This document shows, piece by piece, positions 26,932 through 34,781 of a stretch of DNA of 59,782 nucleotides. Under the pieces are notes generated by a model. That model was given only the letters and a program-made list of their open reading frames with translations. It was not told where the DNA came from and searched no databases. Each line of letters begins with the position of its first letter. The first letter of the stretch is position 1. The DNA is from a virus, in the IMG/VR virus record IMGVR_UViG_3300031999_000023, positions 1 through 59,782 of that record; one strand, 5' to 3'. The position numbers and the translations under genes were made by a program.

Positions 26932-26974
26932 AAAAAAACCCTTGCCAATCCCGATTTAAGGGACTAACAAGGGT
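26932..26974 (-). terminator. 15-bp terminator-like hairpin abutting a ribosome-binding site
   Basis: Minus strand: ACCCTTG (26974-26968) pairs perfectly with CAAGGGT (26944-26938), and the inner TTAGTCCC pairs with GGGATTGG through G-U pairs, leaving a 7-base loop; a T7 run follows. Only a few bases separate the T-run from the TTGGAGAA site of the next gene. It would end the transcript carrying the tRNA or act as an attenuator. Confidence 0.85.
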
Positions 26975-27039
26975 ATAATTACATTGCCCACGTATTCAGT
27001 TTTTTACTTCAAAGAGCGTTTTTACGATTGTCTCTAATT

Positions 27040-27136
27040 GTTGACGGCAAGGATTAACATAGCTACTTCCCCCTGCCTATGGGGGCTTCGACGGTTCTAT
27101 ACGCCTGGCAATTTCACTAAATGCCTTGTCGTCAAC
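27040..27136 (-). ncRNA. Structured RNA candidate between tRNA-Met and terminator
   Basis: Minus-strand GTTGACGACAAGG (27136-27124) pairs with CCTTGCCGTCAAC (27052-27040) with one mismatch, closing a ~70-nt domain that contains a CCCCC/GGGGG hairpin (27085-27081 with 27073-27069). The region is bounded on both sides by copies of AAAAACTGAATACGT. No ORF with a credible start occupies it. Identity unknown; it could be a small RNA processed together with the adjacent tRNA. Confidence 0.5.
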
Positions 27137-27156
27137 GGTACGTATTCAGTTTTTAA

Positions 27157-27230
27157 TAGCGGGGGCCGGATTTGAACCGGCGACCTCCGGCTTATGAGGC
27201 CGAATTTCTACCAGACTGAATTACCCCGCG
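27157..27230 (-). tRNA. tRNA-Met(CAT), initiator-like acceptor
   Basis: 74 nt with full cloverleaf: acceptor CGCGGGG/CCCCGCT with an unpaired 1-72 position (C-T), D-arm (T11-A24, T12-A23 and C13-G22 paired; 10-25 is A-A, unpaired), anticodon stem TCGGC/GCCGG, loop CTCATAA (anticodon CAT), T-arm GCCGG-TTCAAAT-CCGGC, and A73; no encoded CCA. The unpaired 1-72 and overall sequence resemble bacterial initiator tRNA, but the anticodon stem is GGC/GCC rather than GGG/CCC and the 11-24 pair is of the elongator type. It is therefore a hybrid; charging with Met is near certain. Confidence 0.9.
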
Positions 27231-27257
27231 ATCATTTTCTCTTCGTTTCATGTAAAA

Positions 27258-27692
27258 TCAATCTCTTGGGAATGCGAAACCAATCCCATCCCATTGAACA
27301 TCCCCACCCATGAATATTGGATTTACTACGCTTACGTGCCCTCTTGGCCTGTCTTCGTCCGGGTATATAGGTGAAACCCACACGGGAATTCCCAGCAAAC
27401 CGCCAGACAATCCCGTATAGTATGGAGATTTTTTAGCCCATGATTCAAAGAGATTCCAACCTTTTTTGTTAACAAAGATGTGGCTTATTTCGTTTCCTTT
27501 TTTTCGATACATAAGAACTGTTTCTATAATATTATCTACAAAATTCAGTTCCTCTATATCCTCTATAAAATTATCTATGGAATCCGGTTTCTCTTTTTGC
27601 TGAACCGGAAACTTGCAGTCAGGTTCCTTTACCAATGCCGCCGGGGTAACCTGTACTAACCCAATCAATTTTAGAAAGCCTCTAAGTTTCAT
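27258..27692 (-). CDS. Unknown protein in the late operon
   Basis: 144 residues beginning MKLRGFLKLIGLVQVTP. The N-terminus is weakly hydrophobic but has no convincing cleavage site. The middle is acidic (SIDNFIEDIEELNFVDNIIET), the C-terminal half beta-rich (HIFVNKKGWNLF, GIPVWVSPIYPDEDRPRGHVSVV). It precedes the tRNA-Met. No family recognised. Confidence 0.6.
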   Translation of the reverse strand: MKLRGFLKLIGLVQVTPAALVKEPDCKFPVQQKEKPDSIDNFIEDIEELNFVDNIIETVLMYRKKGNEISHIFVNKKGWNLFESWAKKSPYYTGLSGGLLGIPVWVSPIYPDEDRPRGHVSVVNPIFMGGDVQWDGIGFAFPRD

Positions 27693-27733
27693 AAGTTTAA
27701 TTTCATATCGGCTATTCGCAGCCTATTTCTGTA

Positions 27734-27943
27734 TCACTGAATATTTACCACATTCACTTCGTTTCCATTATCCACGTCAAAATCATCCAGTTTCAACGCC
27801 GGCATGAACATATCGATAGGCACGTTATTAGCACCAAATTTTGAACTATCAAGCCTGAAGATGATTTTGCCCGTCATTGACGGGAAGGCCCGCCATATCA
27901 TCGACCTGCACCTCGACAAGACCTTTTTTTGCTCGTTTGTCAT
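27734..27943 (-). CDS. Small unknown protein
   Basis: 69 residues beginning MTNEQKKVLSRCRSMIWRAF and ending EVNVVNIQ. Mixed alpha/beta composition, no Cys cluster beyond one, no membrane segment. It lies between two small late genes with short spacers. No family recognised. Confidence 0.5.
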   Translation of the reverse strand: MTNEQKKVLSRCRSMIWRAFPSMTGKIIFRLDSSKFGANNVPIDMFMPALKLDDFDVDNGNEVNVVNIQ

Positions 27944-27982
27944 CCTATTTCTTTTCCATTGCCCCTTACGGGGTTTGAAGGC

Positions 27983-28327
27983 TTACGCCTTCGCCGGAAT
28001 AGCCTGGGCCACCGCCGCCGTGACAATGGCCTTCATCGCCTCGGCCCACGGGGAATTGATAATATCCCGTGCCGCGTAGTCCGTCTCATTAATGCCTATG
28101 ATGTTCTCGGCGTTCTTGCCACTCGTGGTAGCTCCCTGCTCGACACTTCGGGCTATCTGGGCATTGATAGCACCCATCGAGACAACCATGTTGGTTGCCA
28201 TCGCATCGAACAGCACCCGGTTGCGACCGGCGATATCTGCCGCATTCTCGACCAACTGCTTGAGGTTCACAATGTAAGCCTCATCCTGCCCAATGTCCTG
28301 TTTTTCTCTTGTTTCTGCCTCTGCCAT
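27983..28327 (-). CDS. Small Ala/Asn-rich helical virion-region protein
   Basis: 114 residues beginning MAEAETREKQDIGQDEAYIVN. Helical and rich in Ala, Ile and Asn, with VENAADIAGRNRVLFDAMATNM and a C-terminal AVTAAVAQAIPAKA. Such small helical proteins often accompany portal and capsid genes. No enzymatic motif. Function unknown. Confidence 0.6.
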   Translation of the reverse strand: MAEAETREKQDIGQDEAYIVNLKQLVENAADIAGRNRVLFDAMATNMVVSMGAINAQIARSVEQGATTSGKNAENIIGINETDYAARDIINSPWAEAMKAIVTAAVAQAIPAKA

Positions 28328-28367
28328 TTTCGTAACTCCTTTAATAATTATTAGTGTTTCATTGCCA

Positions 28368-28562
28368 TTACTCGACTACCTTCATGTACCTTCTTTTTTG
28401 ACCCGTCGAACGATTGTCACGATAAGCCTGCAACTGAATCTTACCATCATGCAACCTGAAATTTATCCTGTGAACAAGACCACAGTCACAACAGGACATC
28501 TTGTACCCCTTTCTTATGGGCTGTATCCATTGACCACTCTTCACTTTTGGGTACTTTGTCAT
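28368..28562 (-). CDS. Conserved small phage protein with CxxC
   Basis: 64 residues: MTKYPKVKSGQWIQPIRKGYKMSCCDCGLVHRINFRL... The CCDCGLVHRxNFR core followed by a strand and an FRDNR-like turn (YRDNRSTGQKRR) is a recurrent small phage protein of unknown function. It overlaps by one base (TAATG) with the upstream gene, indicating coupling. Confidence 0.75.
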   Translation of the reverse strand: MTKYPKVKSGQWIQPIRKGYKMSCCDCGLVHRINFRLHDGKIQLQAYRDNRSTGQKRRYMKVVE

Positions 28563-28864
28563 TACATGCCCGCCCTGGCGCGAAGCCTGCCGAGTTCCAG
28601 CATTTCGCCCGGCGTCGGCTGGTCTATCTTCCGGCCCATGTTCGCCATTCCCTCAAGTTCCTTGAACCTTACTCTTTCATCGTCTGATAACGGCTGAAGG
28701 TTTTCCGGCTGCGGTTCGGCAGGTTCCATTGCTGGTGCCGGTTTCCTGTTGCGAGTCTCTATCCTGAGAAGATCGCAAAGATTTTCGTAGCTTTCTCTCG
28801 CGTCAAACTCCACGCCCATCGCGGTCAGTTCTTCGATAACCTTATCTCTTGATTGTCTTGACAT
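28562..28864 (-). CDS. Small acidic helical protein
   Basis: 100 residues beginning MSRQSRDKVIEELTAMGVEFD. The first 35 residues resemble a HeH/SAP-like helix-extended-helix (TAMGVEFDARESYENLCDLL), followed by a Pro-rich linker and a helical end LELGRLRARAGM. Possibly nucleic-acid or protein binding. In-frame with neighbouring virion-region genes; function unknown. Confidence 0.6.
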   Translation of the reverse strand: MSRQSRDKVIEELTAMGVEFDARESYENLCDLLRIETRNRKPAPAMEPAEPQPENLQPLSDDERVRFKELEGMANMGRKIDQPTPGEMLELGRLRARAGM

Positions 28865-28876
28865 TGTAAATATCTC

Positions 28877-29194
28877 CTATGTTTTAAGCTGACTGTTCTT
28901 TACAAACTCCCTGAACATCTTTTTCCGTATCTTGCCCGGAATTGCTATAATCGCCTGCCTTGCTTTATCGGCGTCCTTATTCCTCATAATAAAAGCCTTG
29001 TTCTTCGCGTCCCACGTCACCTGCGGGCAATCTTTTTTAAAATCAAACTTCTCAAGATGCTCAAGACTGATAGCCTCAAGGCCGCCGATTCGGTACAACA
29101 TTAACGCGGCAAAGGCCCAATAGAACTCCTTTTTGAACACGGGCAGTTCTGCATCTGCCGGGATTTCCTTATTTTCGCCGTTATTACCGGTCAT
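28877..29194 (-). CDS. Small unknown protein
   Basis: 105 residues beginning MTGNNGENKEIPADAELPVF. A helical segment FYWAFAALMLYRIGGLEAI could be a membrane-associated or buried helix; the rest is Lys-rich. Its ATG overlaps the stop of the upstream lipoprotein gene (AATGAC), which ends in the NEVKQ tag. No family recognised. Confidence 0.6.
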   Translation of the reverse strand: MTGNNGENKEIPADAELPVFKKEFYWAFAALMLYRIGGLEAISLEHLEKFDFKKDCPQVTWDAKNKAFIMRNKDADKARQAIIAIPGKIRKKMFREFVKNSQLKT

Positions 29195-29904
29195 TGCTTA
29201 ACCTCATTCTCTGTGAAAGTAAATCTGCCCATACCATCAATCGCATCGTCCGACCCATCATTTTGCTTAACCTCGTTCGGCTCTATCTTTGAATTTAAGT
29301 ACACCTGCATCTGACTTAGTACATATTTGTCAAAATCGTTCGGATCAACAAATGTGCAATTGTCGAACCACATACCTTCATCGCCTTCCATGAGTTGAAT
29401 CGCTTTCAACTCCGCAAATTCAATCTTTACATCACCCGTTGACCTCGGCCCCTTTAGGACATTGTATATCCTTCGCCATAGCTCACTTTTGCTTACGTTG
29501 CATTTCAGGCGATTATCGCCGTTACGCTCAATTACCGCTCCGTCAATTTCAAGATTGTCCGGCTTCATAGAATCAAAATCAACAACAGCAAACGCTGCGT
29601 TATTAGAATAATCGTTGAAGTCAATAACTAAAGGTTCGTTCGGCTCAAATCCTTTAATCTCAAGGCCACCATCGTTTCTCATGAGGCGGATAAAGTCATC
29701 GTGTTGAATATAGTTATCGTTCGGTTCGTTCGGCTCGGCAAATTCGCAATCCTTTTTAAGATGTTCGATATATCTATCAGCTATACTATTGGCAAGTTTA
29801 TCATAATCTTCAATCTGTTGTCTCAATTGGGCATATCCATCTTGTTGTTTGTCCCTGCACCCAAACATCAATGATAAACCTATGACAAGTATTATATTCT
29901 TCAT
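29191..29904 (-). CDS. Phage-encoded lipoprotein
   Basis: 237 residues. MKNIILVIGLSLMFGC is a lipoprotein signal peptide with the lipobox MFGC (Cys16). The mature part carries EPNEPN and KIEPNEVKQNDG segments, a style typical of Planctomycetota proteins, and a mixed alpha/beta body. It ends TENEVKQ, almost the same tail as the upstream gene, with the stop overlapping the next start. Likely an envelope protein made during lysogeny or infection, for example superinfection exclusion; this is conjecture. Confidence 0.7.
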   Translation of the reverse strand: MKNIILVIGLSLMFGCRDKQQDGYAQLRQQIEDYDKLANSIADRYIEHLKKDCEFAEPNEPNDNYIQHDDFIRLMRNDGGLEIKGFEPNEPLVIDFNDYSNNAAFAVVDFDSMKPDNLEIDGAVIERNGDNRLKCNVSKSELWRRIYNVLKGPRSTGDVKIEFAELKAIQLMEGDEGMWFDNCTFVDPNDFDKYVLSQMQVYLNSKIEPNEVKQNDGSDDAIDGMGRFTFTENEVKQ

Positions 29905-30287
29905 TGCTTAACCTCATTAGGTTCGGTTTGCCAGTCTTTATAAACATATTTCCACTTCCTGTGCGAGCCGCAATCCCCACATATTTCAGTAACATCACTT
30001 GTCAGGCTGGCATACTTTCCATCTGGTTCACACTTAGGACAATAAACGCCCACAAAAGGCAGGTTGCCCCTTTCTTTTCTGCAATTAGTACAGAACTTCG
30101 TAAAAGAATAATTGCCACAACTTGGGCATAAATTCTGTTTGGGTATTTTCCCCCAACCATTTATGTAGGTTTGTTTAATCTCAGACAGATTGCCCTCTTT
30201 CGGACCATCATCAAATGCGTAGAGGCATAATAGAATACTGCCAATAAGTATAAAAACTATACTGCTTAAAAAAATATTAAATTTCAT
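29901..30287 (-). CDS. Membrane-anchored double zinc-ribbon protein
   Basis: About 128 residues from MKFNIFLSSIVFIL, preceded by GAGGAG; the longer frame opens at a TTG without a site. One N-terminal helix (about 3-23), then two zinc ribbons: LCPSCGNYSFTKFCTNC and VYCPKC...EICGDCG. Ends TEPNEVKQ, and the stop overlaps the lipoprotein start. Probably inner-membrane with metal-binding domain; function unknown. Confidence 0.7.
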   Translation of the reverse strand: MKFNIFLSSIVFILIGSILLCLYAFDDGPKEGNLSEIKQTYINGWGKIPKQNLCPSCGNYSFTKFCTNCRKERGNLPFVGVYCPKCEPDGKYASLTSDVTEICGDCGSHRKWKYVYKDWQTEPNEVKQ

Positions 30288-30294
30288 GCCGTTT

Positions 30295-30621
30295 TCACTC
30301 CTCAATCTTCAATGAGTGGAACAGTATTTTCTTCATGTCGGCCAAGTGTTTTTGTACGGCCATCATCGCACCGGCACTGCCTGAGCCTTCACTCGGACGC
30401 AGACCACAATTCCAGAGATCGTCCATGAGTACCTGTGCCTGTTCTTTGTCTATTCTTGCGAAAGATGGAACCGATTCTTCGTCAACCATCTCTCGCATAC
30501 ATAGTTGATCGGCGGCGGAATATTTTTCGCCAAGTTGTTCCATATAATAAAGGTTAATCTTTCGACCGAAGCCCATTGGCGATAATTCTGCTCTAATCTT
30601 TATTGAATGATTATTTTCCAT
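30295..30621 (-). CDS. Conserved-looking small phage protein
   Basis: 108 residues beginning MENNHSIKIRAELSPMGFGRK. Contains SFARIDKEQAQVLMDDLWNCGLRPSEGSGSAGAM and a helical end AVQKHLADMKKILFHSL. The pattern (strand, then ...QVLMDDLW..G.RP...GS.G.L.A...HL.DM..L) is one recalled from many small phage proteins next to terminase or portal genes. Role unknown. Confidence 0.7.
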   Translation of the reverse strand: MENNHSIKIRAELSPMGFGRKINLYYMEQLGEKYSAADQLCMREMVDEESVPSFARIDKEQAQVLMDDLWNCGLRPSEGSGSAGAMMAVQKHLADMKKILFHSLKIEE

Positions 30622-30645
30622 GATTTCCTTTGTTGATATTCGCTT

Positions 30646-30852
30646 TCATATAGCTTTCTTCTTTCCAAATACCTTATCGTAATCGAAATACTTTGTTTTC
30701 CCTGGAATTGACACCTTCTCCACCCACTTCTTCTGGTAAGCAGGCTCGAAGCCGACCTGGGCCTTTTCAAAGGCTTCACGAGGCGTCACACCTCGCCCGG
30801 CATTGCGAACAATCACTGTCGGGGCTTTTGTGATTTTCTGTTTATACTTCAT
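30646..30852 (-). CDS. Small basic protein
   Basis: 68 residues beginning MKYKQKITKAPTVIVRNAGRG, with GVTPREAFEKAQVGFEP and a Lys-rich end. Start overlaps the stop of the 31-kb Cys-rich gene. Possible nucleic-acid binding because of its charge; no family recognised. Confidence 0.55.
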   Translation of the reverse strand: MKYKQKITKAPTVIVRNAGRGVTPREAFEKAQVGFEPAYQKKWVEKVSIPGKTKYFDYDKVFGKKKAI

Positions 30853-31511
30853 GTAGTTTTATTCCACGGTAAAACTTTCACTTTTACAAGCTGAAATTCA
30901 TCTTCTCTCCGCACTAATTCGTACATTTCGGACTCGTAAAAGATAAACAAGTGGCCGCCGTACTCCATTTTCTGCAAGAGAAGTTTTCCGGTAGGCTCTT
31001 CAGTAGATTCTCTGTGCCTCTTTTCCATTTCAGAAATGAATAAGTGAGCCATTGGATTTTTACACTTGACAACTTTTTTGCAACAAAAACATTGAGGCCT
31101 ATCTTTGTATATCCGGCAGTAGTAATCATCCTCGGGTTCGTATTCGGGACACTTAACATAACAATTGCTTAGAATGGTCTGCGGCTTGAAGTGGTCACAC
31201 TTTGTATTGTGAATGGGTTTTACTCCAAGACGAACCCTCATTGGTAATGCACATTCAGCACGATATGCACAAAAACAGCAAGGTTCTACTGCGTCATAAG
31301 ATATTTTCTGGAAACATTCAGTTGACCCCCGCGCCTTGGCGGCACCACGCACGAACTCGACAGTCCGCCTTTCCATTAAAGCGCGCTCAAAATTTTTTAC
31401 CCTGTCTTTAGCATCTTTTCTGCCGCAAATAGTAGCGGTGGCATAGAAAGTACAGAATAATAAAAAAAATGAGACTACACATATTATCTGAAGATTTGCG
31501 CTCATATCCAT
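30849..31511 (-). CDS. Membrane-anchored Cys-rich protein
   Basis: 220 residues. N-terminal helix (IICVVSFFLLFCTFYATATI) and a soluble part with many cysteines: CCFCAYRAEC, TKCDHF, NCYVKCPEYE, YYCRIYKDRPQCFCCKKVVKC. At least twelve Cys suggest several metal sites or disulfides. The start follows the upstream stop directly (TAAATGG). Function unknown; the architecture is like other envelope-linked genes in this cluster. Confidence 0.65.
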   Translation of the reverse strand: MDMSANLQIICVVSFFLLFCTFYATATICGRKDAKDRVKNFERALMERRTVEFVRGAAKARGSTECFQKISYDAVEPCCFCAYRAECALPMRVRLGVKPIHNTKCDHFKPQTILSNCYVKCPEYEPEDDYYCRIYKDRPQCFCCKKVVKCKNPMAHLFISEMEKRHRESTEEPTGKLLLQKMEYGGHLFIFYESEMYELVRREDEFQLVKVKVLPWNKTT

Positions 31512-31682
31512 TTACCCGGCCCTTCTCAATCGTTTTGCCTGATGGATTTTCTTATGAAGAATCTCAACCGCTTCGTGGCGTTTAATTGGGCCACATACGT
31601 CACATTCGTAGTCCATGCCATTCACACACAAAATCAGTCCTCTGCATTTAGGACATTTAACTATTTTGTGATAGATTGCCAC
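31512..31682 (-). CDS. Small zinc-ribbon protein
   Basis: Short protein with KCPKCRGLILCVNGMDYECDVCG, two CxxC knuckles of a zinc ribbon, and a basic C-terminus (KIHQAKRLRRAG). The start is placed at a GTG with GGGGAT upstream, since the longer frame overlaps the portal gene end; the exact start is uncertain. Possibly DNA- or RNA-binding. Confidence 0.55.
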   Translation of the reverse strand: MAIYHKIVKCPKCRGLILCVNGMDYECDVCGPIKRHEAVEILHKKIHQAKRLRRAG

Positions 31683-31701
31683 AATTGTGGATCCCCATAA
31701 T

Positions 31702-33762
31702 TTACCCGGCCTTAGCGGCAAGGAACTGCTGCGCCTGCTGCTGCTTATCTTCCATTTCCCTGATTATATTTTCCTTATCGGCTATACCCGAAGCCTCAAG
31801 CAGTCTCCTCGCCGATAACGGCGGCTGGCCGCTCTTGATGAGTATCTCGTTGATCTCAAGCCTCTCTGCCATATCGGCGATACGCATCGTCGGCGAGTAC
31901 GGGCTCATCGTCACCGTAGTATTGTACCTGCCCTTTCTCAGGTTGCTTATCTCCTCGTAGAGCATGTCCATCGCTATCGGCCGGGCAAGCTTATCGATAA
32001 TGGCGTTCTGGCGTTTCATCAATTCAAGGTCGGCGAGATAGTTCTGGGCATAGGACTGGTCTATCTGCGCGGCTTCCGGCTCCAGATTGCCGGGATGCTC
32101 GGCTAACTTCACGCCCCTTGCCTCAAGCTCTTTGACCACCTCGTTTCGCGACTGCTCCAGCAGATCGTTGTCTATCATATCGTCAGAATCGACAATTTCA
32201 AGAATCTCATCCATTGAGTAAACCTTGTTGTTTCTCAGAATCTCCACAATCAACTTATTCAGAATTGTTTGTGAATAATCGAAGTTGTGAAGGATAGGCG
32301 AATTGCCGGTCATCGACGAACGCTGCTTGGCTTCAATCGCCTTGCCGCTCAGGCTCGATTCATCATAGCTGGCATCCTCGGAGCGAACGCCGCTAATCAA
32401 GTGCAGATTGCGGATGGACAATTCTTCCTCGCGGTCGAAGCCGGCCGGGAAGGTCGTAGGCTCGATTTTCTTAATTTCGCCTCCGGCCTGTGATACATCA
32501 AGCACTATGTTATCCTCGGCCCCGTTTTCTTCCAGCCATGTTTTGAACGTGCCCAGGGGATCGCTCTTGATATACCAACCACTGTTCGGCATCTTCTTCA
32601 GGATGTTAAGCTTCTGCGAATGGCAGTAGTTGATTTCTTCCTGCGTGCCTTTCAGGTCTTCGGCCATGCCGCCCCGATAGCCGTTGTCAAAGTACGGACT
32701 GAACGGAACTATCTCGAACATATCGACGCCGTTAAGTTCATCTTCGTTGTGTTCGAGAAGCAGATCCCCCAAGATAACGGTATGGCACATTATCTGCCTG
32801 ATTACGCGATAAGCAGTTATCTTCGGCAGTCTTGAACCTTCCGGCGGAGCAAGGTAGATTTCGTCCCTAATGGAACCCTCGCCTTTGATGTAACCCTTTG
32901 CGTACAGCTCCCTGAATATCTCGGAGATATCCTTTTCTTTCGTCACAAGAATAGCATCAAGCTCGTTTTCTTCATCCTTAAAAAACATGAAACTCCGCTT
33001 CGGCATTCGCCAGAAGCAGTGTGTGATGTGAAACTGATTCTCGTGTGACTCTATGGAGTGCATTATCCTGTTGCCGGAGATCGTAGACATCGCATTCCTG
33101 AATCCACCCCATATCCTTGACCAGAAGCCCGTAGTATCGTTCATAATCGGCTCAAAGCCGTAATCTTCAAGGTCCGGTGCTTTCTTCGGGTACTGCTCTT
33201 TAATCAATTCCTTATCAACCCAGGGCTCCCAGACTATGTACTTGGCGCCGGTTGTGAAATTGTTGAGGTCGTAACTGATACAGTTGGGATCGACTGCGAC
33301 ATCATCCTCATTGAGCTTCTCGATTATAAGATTGCCGTTCTTCGGATCATCATTCCAATCGATGTAACAACGGATAAATCCCACACCCGAAGCCAAGCCG
33401 GCCTCGAACCACTGCGTCTTTTGAAATAAGGACTGGCTGATATCGTTGACGTGCTTTGCCAGCTTCGTCAGTATCCTCGCCCCGGACTCCGTGCCGCCCC
33501 GATTGGCCTCAACCTTCACATCTTTGGGATTCTGCAACTGCATACCAACCACCTGCTTGATGATTGGCTTTATCAACGGTACCTGGAGCGAGAATTTGCC
33601 CTTCCGCCTGTTCCATTCCTTAACGGCTGGGTCCCACTGGTCGCGGTACGTGAACCTCTTGCCTTCTTCCATGCGGTCGAACAGGTCCGAACCGCCCATG
33701 ACCGCAGACTCGCGCATATCCTTTACCTTCTCTACCAATTCTTCATCCGTTAACTTTTTCAT
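31702..33762 (-). CDS. Portal protein, P22-type
   Basis: About 686 residues from MKKLTDEELVEKVKD, overlapping the end of the upstream gene by 20 bases. Contains the P22-portal-type N-terminal block QWDPAVKEWNRRKGKFSLQVPLIKPIIKQVVGMQLQNP, a wing with DWNDDPKNGNLIIEKLNEDDVAVDP, and a helical crown/stem with SISGV-type RSEDASYDESSLSGKAIEAKQRSS. It forms the dodecameric channel at one capsid vertex for DNA entry and exit. The length suits P22-type portals. Flanked by terminase, small genes and capsid genes. Confidence 0.9.
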   Translation of the reverse strand: MKKLTDEELVEKVKDMRESAVMGGSDLFDRMEEGKRFTYRDQWDPAVKEWNRRKGKFSLQVPLIKPIIKQVVGMQLQNPKDVKVEANRGGTESGARILTKLAKHVNDISQSLFQKTQWFEAGLASGVGFIRCYIDWNDDPKNGNLIIEKLNEDDVAVDPNCISYDLNNFTTGAKYIVWEPWVDKELIKEQYPKKAPDLEDYGFEPIMNDTTGFWSRIWGGFRNAMSTISGNRIMHSIESHENQFHITHCFWRMPKRSFMFFKDEENELDAILVTKEKDISEIFRELYAKGYIKGEGSIRDEIYLAPPEGSRLPKITAYRVIRQIMCHTVILGDLLLEHNEDELNGVDMFEIVPFSPYFDNGYRGGMAEDLKGTQEEINYCHSQKLNILKKMPNSGWYIKSDPLGTFKTWLEENGAEDNIVLDVSQAGGEIKKIEPTTFPAGFDREEELSIRNLHLISGVRSEDASYDESSLSGKAIEAKQRSSMTGNSPILHNFDYSQTILNKLIVEILRNNKVYSMDEILEIVDSDDMIDNDLLEQSRNEVVKELEARGVKLAEHPGNLEPEAAQIDQSYAQNYLADLELMKRQNAIIDKLARPIAMDMLYEEISNLRKGRYNTTVTMSPYSPTMRIADMAERLEINEILIKSGQPPLSARRLLEASGIADKENIIREMEDKQQQAQQFLAAKAG

Positions 33763-33928
33763 CTGCCTGTTTCCTGAAATCTGCCACACCACAGGGATCC
33801 GGGTCTATCGCTCCTGATTCAATCGAATGAATGCGAGTGAGAATATTCCATGCCAAGAAGATTTCACCTTTCGACTTGGCCATACCGTAAAGCTCTCTTA
33901 GTTCTTTGATGTGCTCATCGTTTGTCAT
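33743..33928 (-). CDS. Small protein upstream of portal
   Basis: 61 residues from MTNDEHIKELRELYG, with AAAAGGAGAATAG upstream. Helical N-terminus (ELRELYGMAKSKGEIFLAWNILTRI) reminiscent of short helical-bundle proteins that follow terminase genes. The end overlaps the portal start. Role unknown. Confidence 0.65.
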   Translation of the reverse strand: MTNDEHIKELRELYGMAKSKGEIFLAWNILTRIHSIESGAIDPDPCGVADFRKQADEKVNG

Positions 33929-33932
33929 TGTG

Positions 33933-34097
33933 CTATTCTCCTTTTGTTCCTTCGGATATGAACTGTTCCAACTCATCTTCTGACATAGAGTTATACATAC
34001 TCAAAGCGGCCTTATTGAGCTGTTCTTTCTTTATCTTTTTTCGCTTGCAGGCAAGTGCCACCTTTGCGGCCCCTATCTGTTTTTCCGTCCACGGCAT
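33933..34097 (-). CDS. DUF3008-like small protein
   Basis: 54 residues: MPWTEKQIGAAKVALACKRK... with ALSMYNSMSEDELEQFISEG. The MP-x-x-x-KQ...A..ALA.KRG...L..ASKSMY.SMSE.ELE.FA arrangement is the DUF3008 family (short proteins of unknown role often found near phage or plasmid genes). Too short to be listed by length filters but has a proper start and sits in the operon between terminase and portal. Confidence 0.75.
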   Translation of the reverse strand: MPWTEKQIGAAKVALACKRKKIKKEQLNKAALSMYNSMSEDELEQFISEGTKGE

Positions 34098-34112
34098 ATT
34101 AAACGTTCCTTT

Positions 34113-34781
34113 CTAACCCATAACCATCGGCGATTGAGGCCGTTTCTCTGTATGTCTATAGCCGACGCGGTCTCTTTCAATCTTCTGTTCTTCTGCCGGA
34201 TAATGGTTTTTCATTTCTATTACAGCCAAAGCCAAAGCCTCTATAGCCGGGAATTCGCCTTGTTCCAGTTCTACGATTTCCTCCTGTTCAATCAATGACA
34301 AGTAATTAACGATGTTACTGTTTTTGAGGAATAATACTCTATGCTCCGGGTCTAATAACTCCTTTAGTTTAGGCAGGATATACGAATACAGTTTGCGTAT
34401 TTCCAATATCATCGACGTCGATAGTACAATATTTCTTACTGCCGCTCCTGACCTCGCTTGATTTTTGAGTTCAACTCTCAGCTCCTGAATAAATTTGTCG
34501 GCAGTCTCGTTCTTATCGTCTCCTATCCATAAGGCGGGTTTGAACTGCGTGTCAAGCGCAGCGCATTTCCTTATAAGTTTTCTTGTGTCGAAACTTTCGT
34601 ATTCAGCCAAAAGATACATATCGTTAGTGTCGTAATGCTTCTTGTTTGTCATTGCAACGACTACGGCGCACCCCTGTCGCTTCGACGGCCAACTTACCCC
34701 ACCATAAACCACCTTGCATTGATCCACGAGTTCAATCTCTGTGTGAGGATGATTTATTGGAGTTGTTGTAATGTTTAGCAT
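34113..34781 (-). CDS. Unknown protein coupled to terminase
   Basis: 222 residues beginning MLNITTTPINHPHTEIELVD. Alpha/beta with GCAVVVAMTNKKHYDTNDMYLLAEYESFD, ALWIGDDKNETADKFIQELR and IVLSTSMILEIRKLYSYIL. The start overlaps the terminase stop (TAATG), so the two are co-translated. It could be a terminase accessory protein. An RNase H-like core is imaginable from the strand order, but the catalytic acids are not clear and the terminase already has a nuclease domain. Confidence 0.6.
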   Translation of the reverse strand: MLNITTTPINHPHTEIELVDQCKVVYGGVSWPSKRQGCAVVVAMTNKKHYDTNDMYLLAEYESFDTRKLIRKCAALDTQFKPALWIGDDKNETADKFIQELRVELKNQARSGAAVRNIVLSTSMILEIRKLYSYILPKLKELLDPEHRVLFLKNSNIVNYLSLIEQEEIVELEQGEFPAIEALALAVIEMKNHYPAEEQKIERDRVGYRHTEKRPQSPMVMG

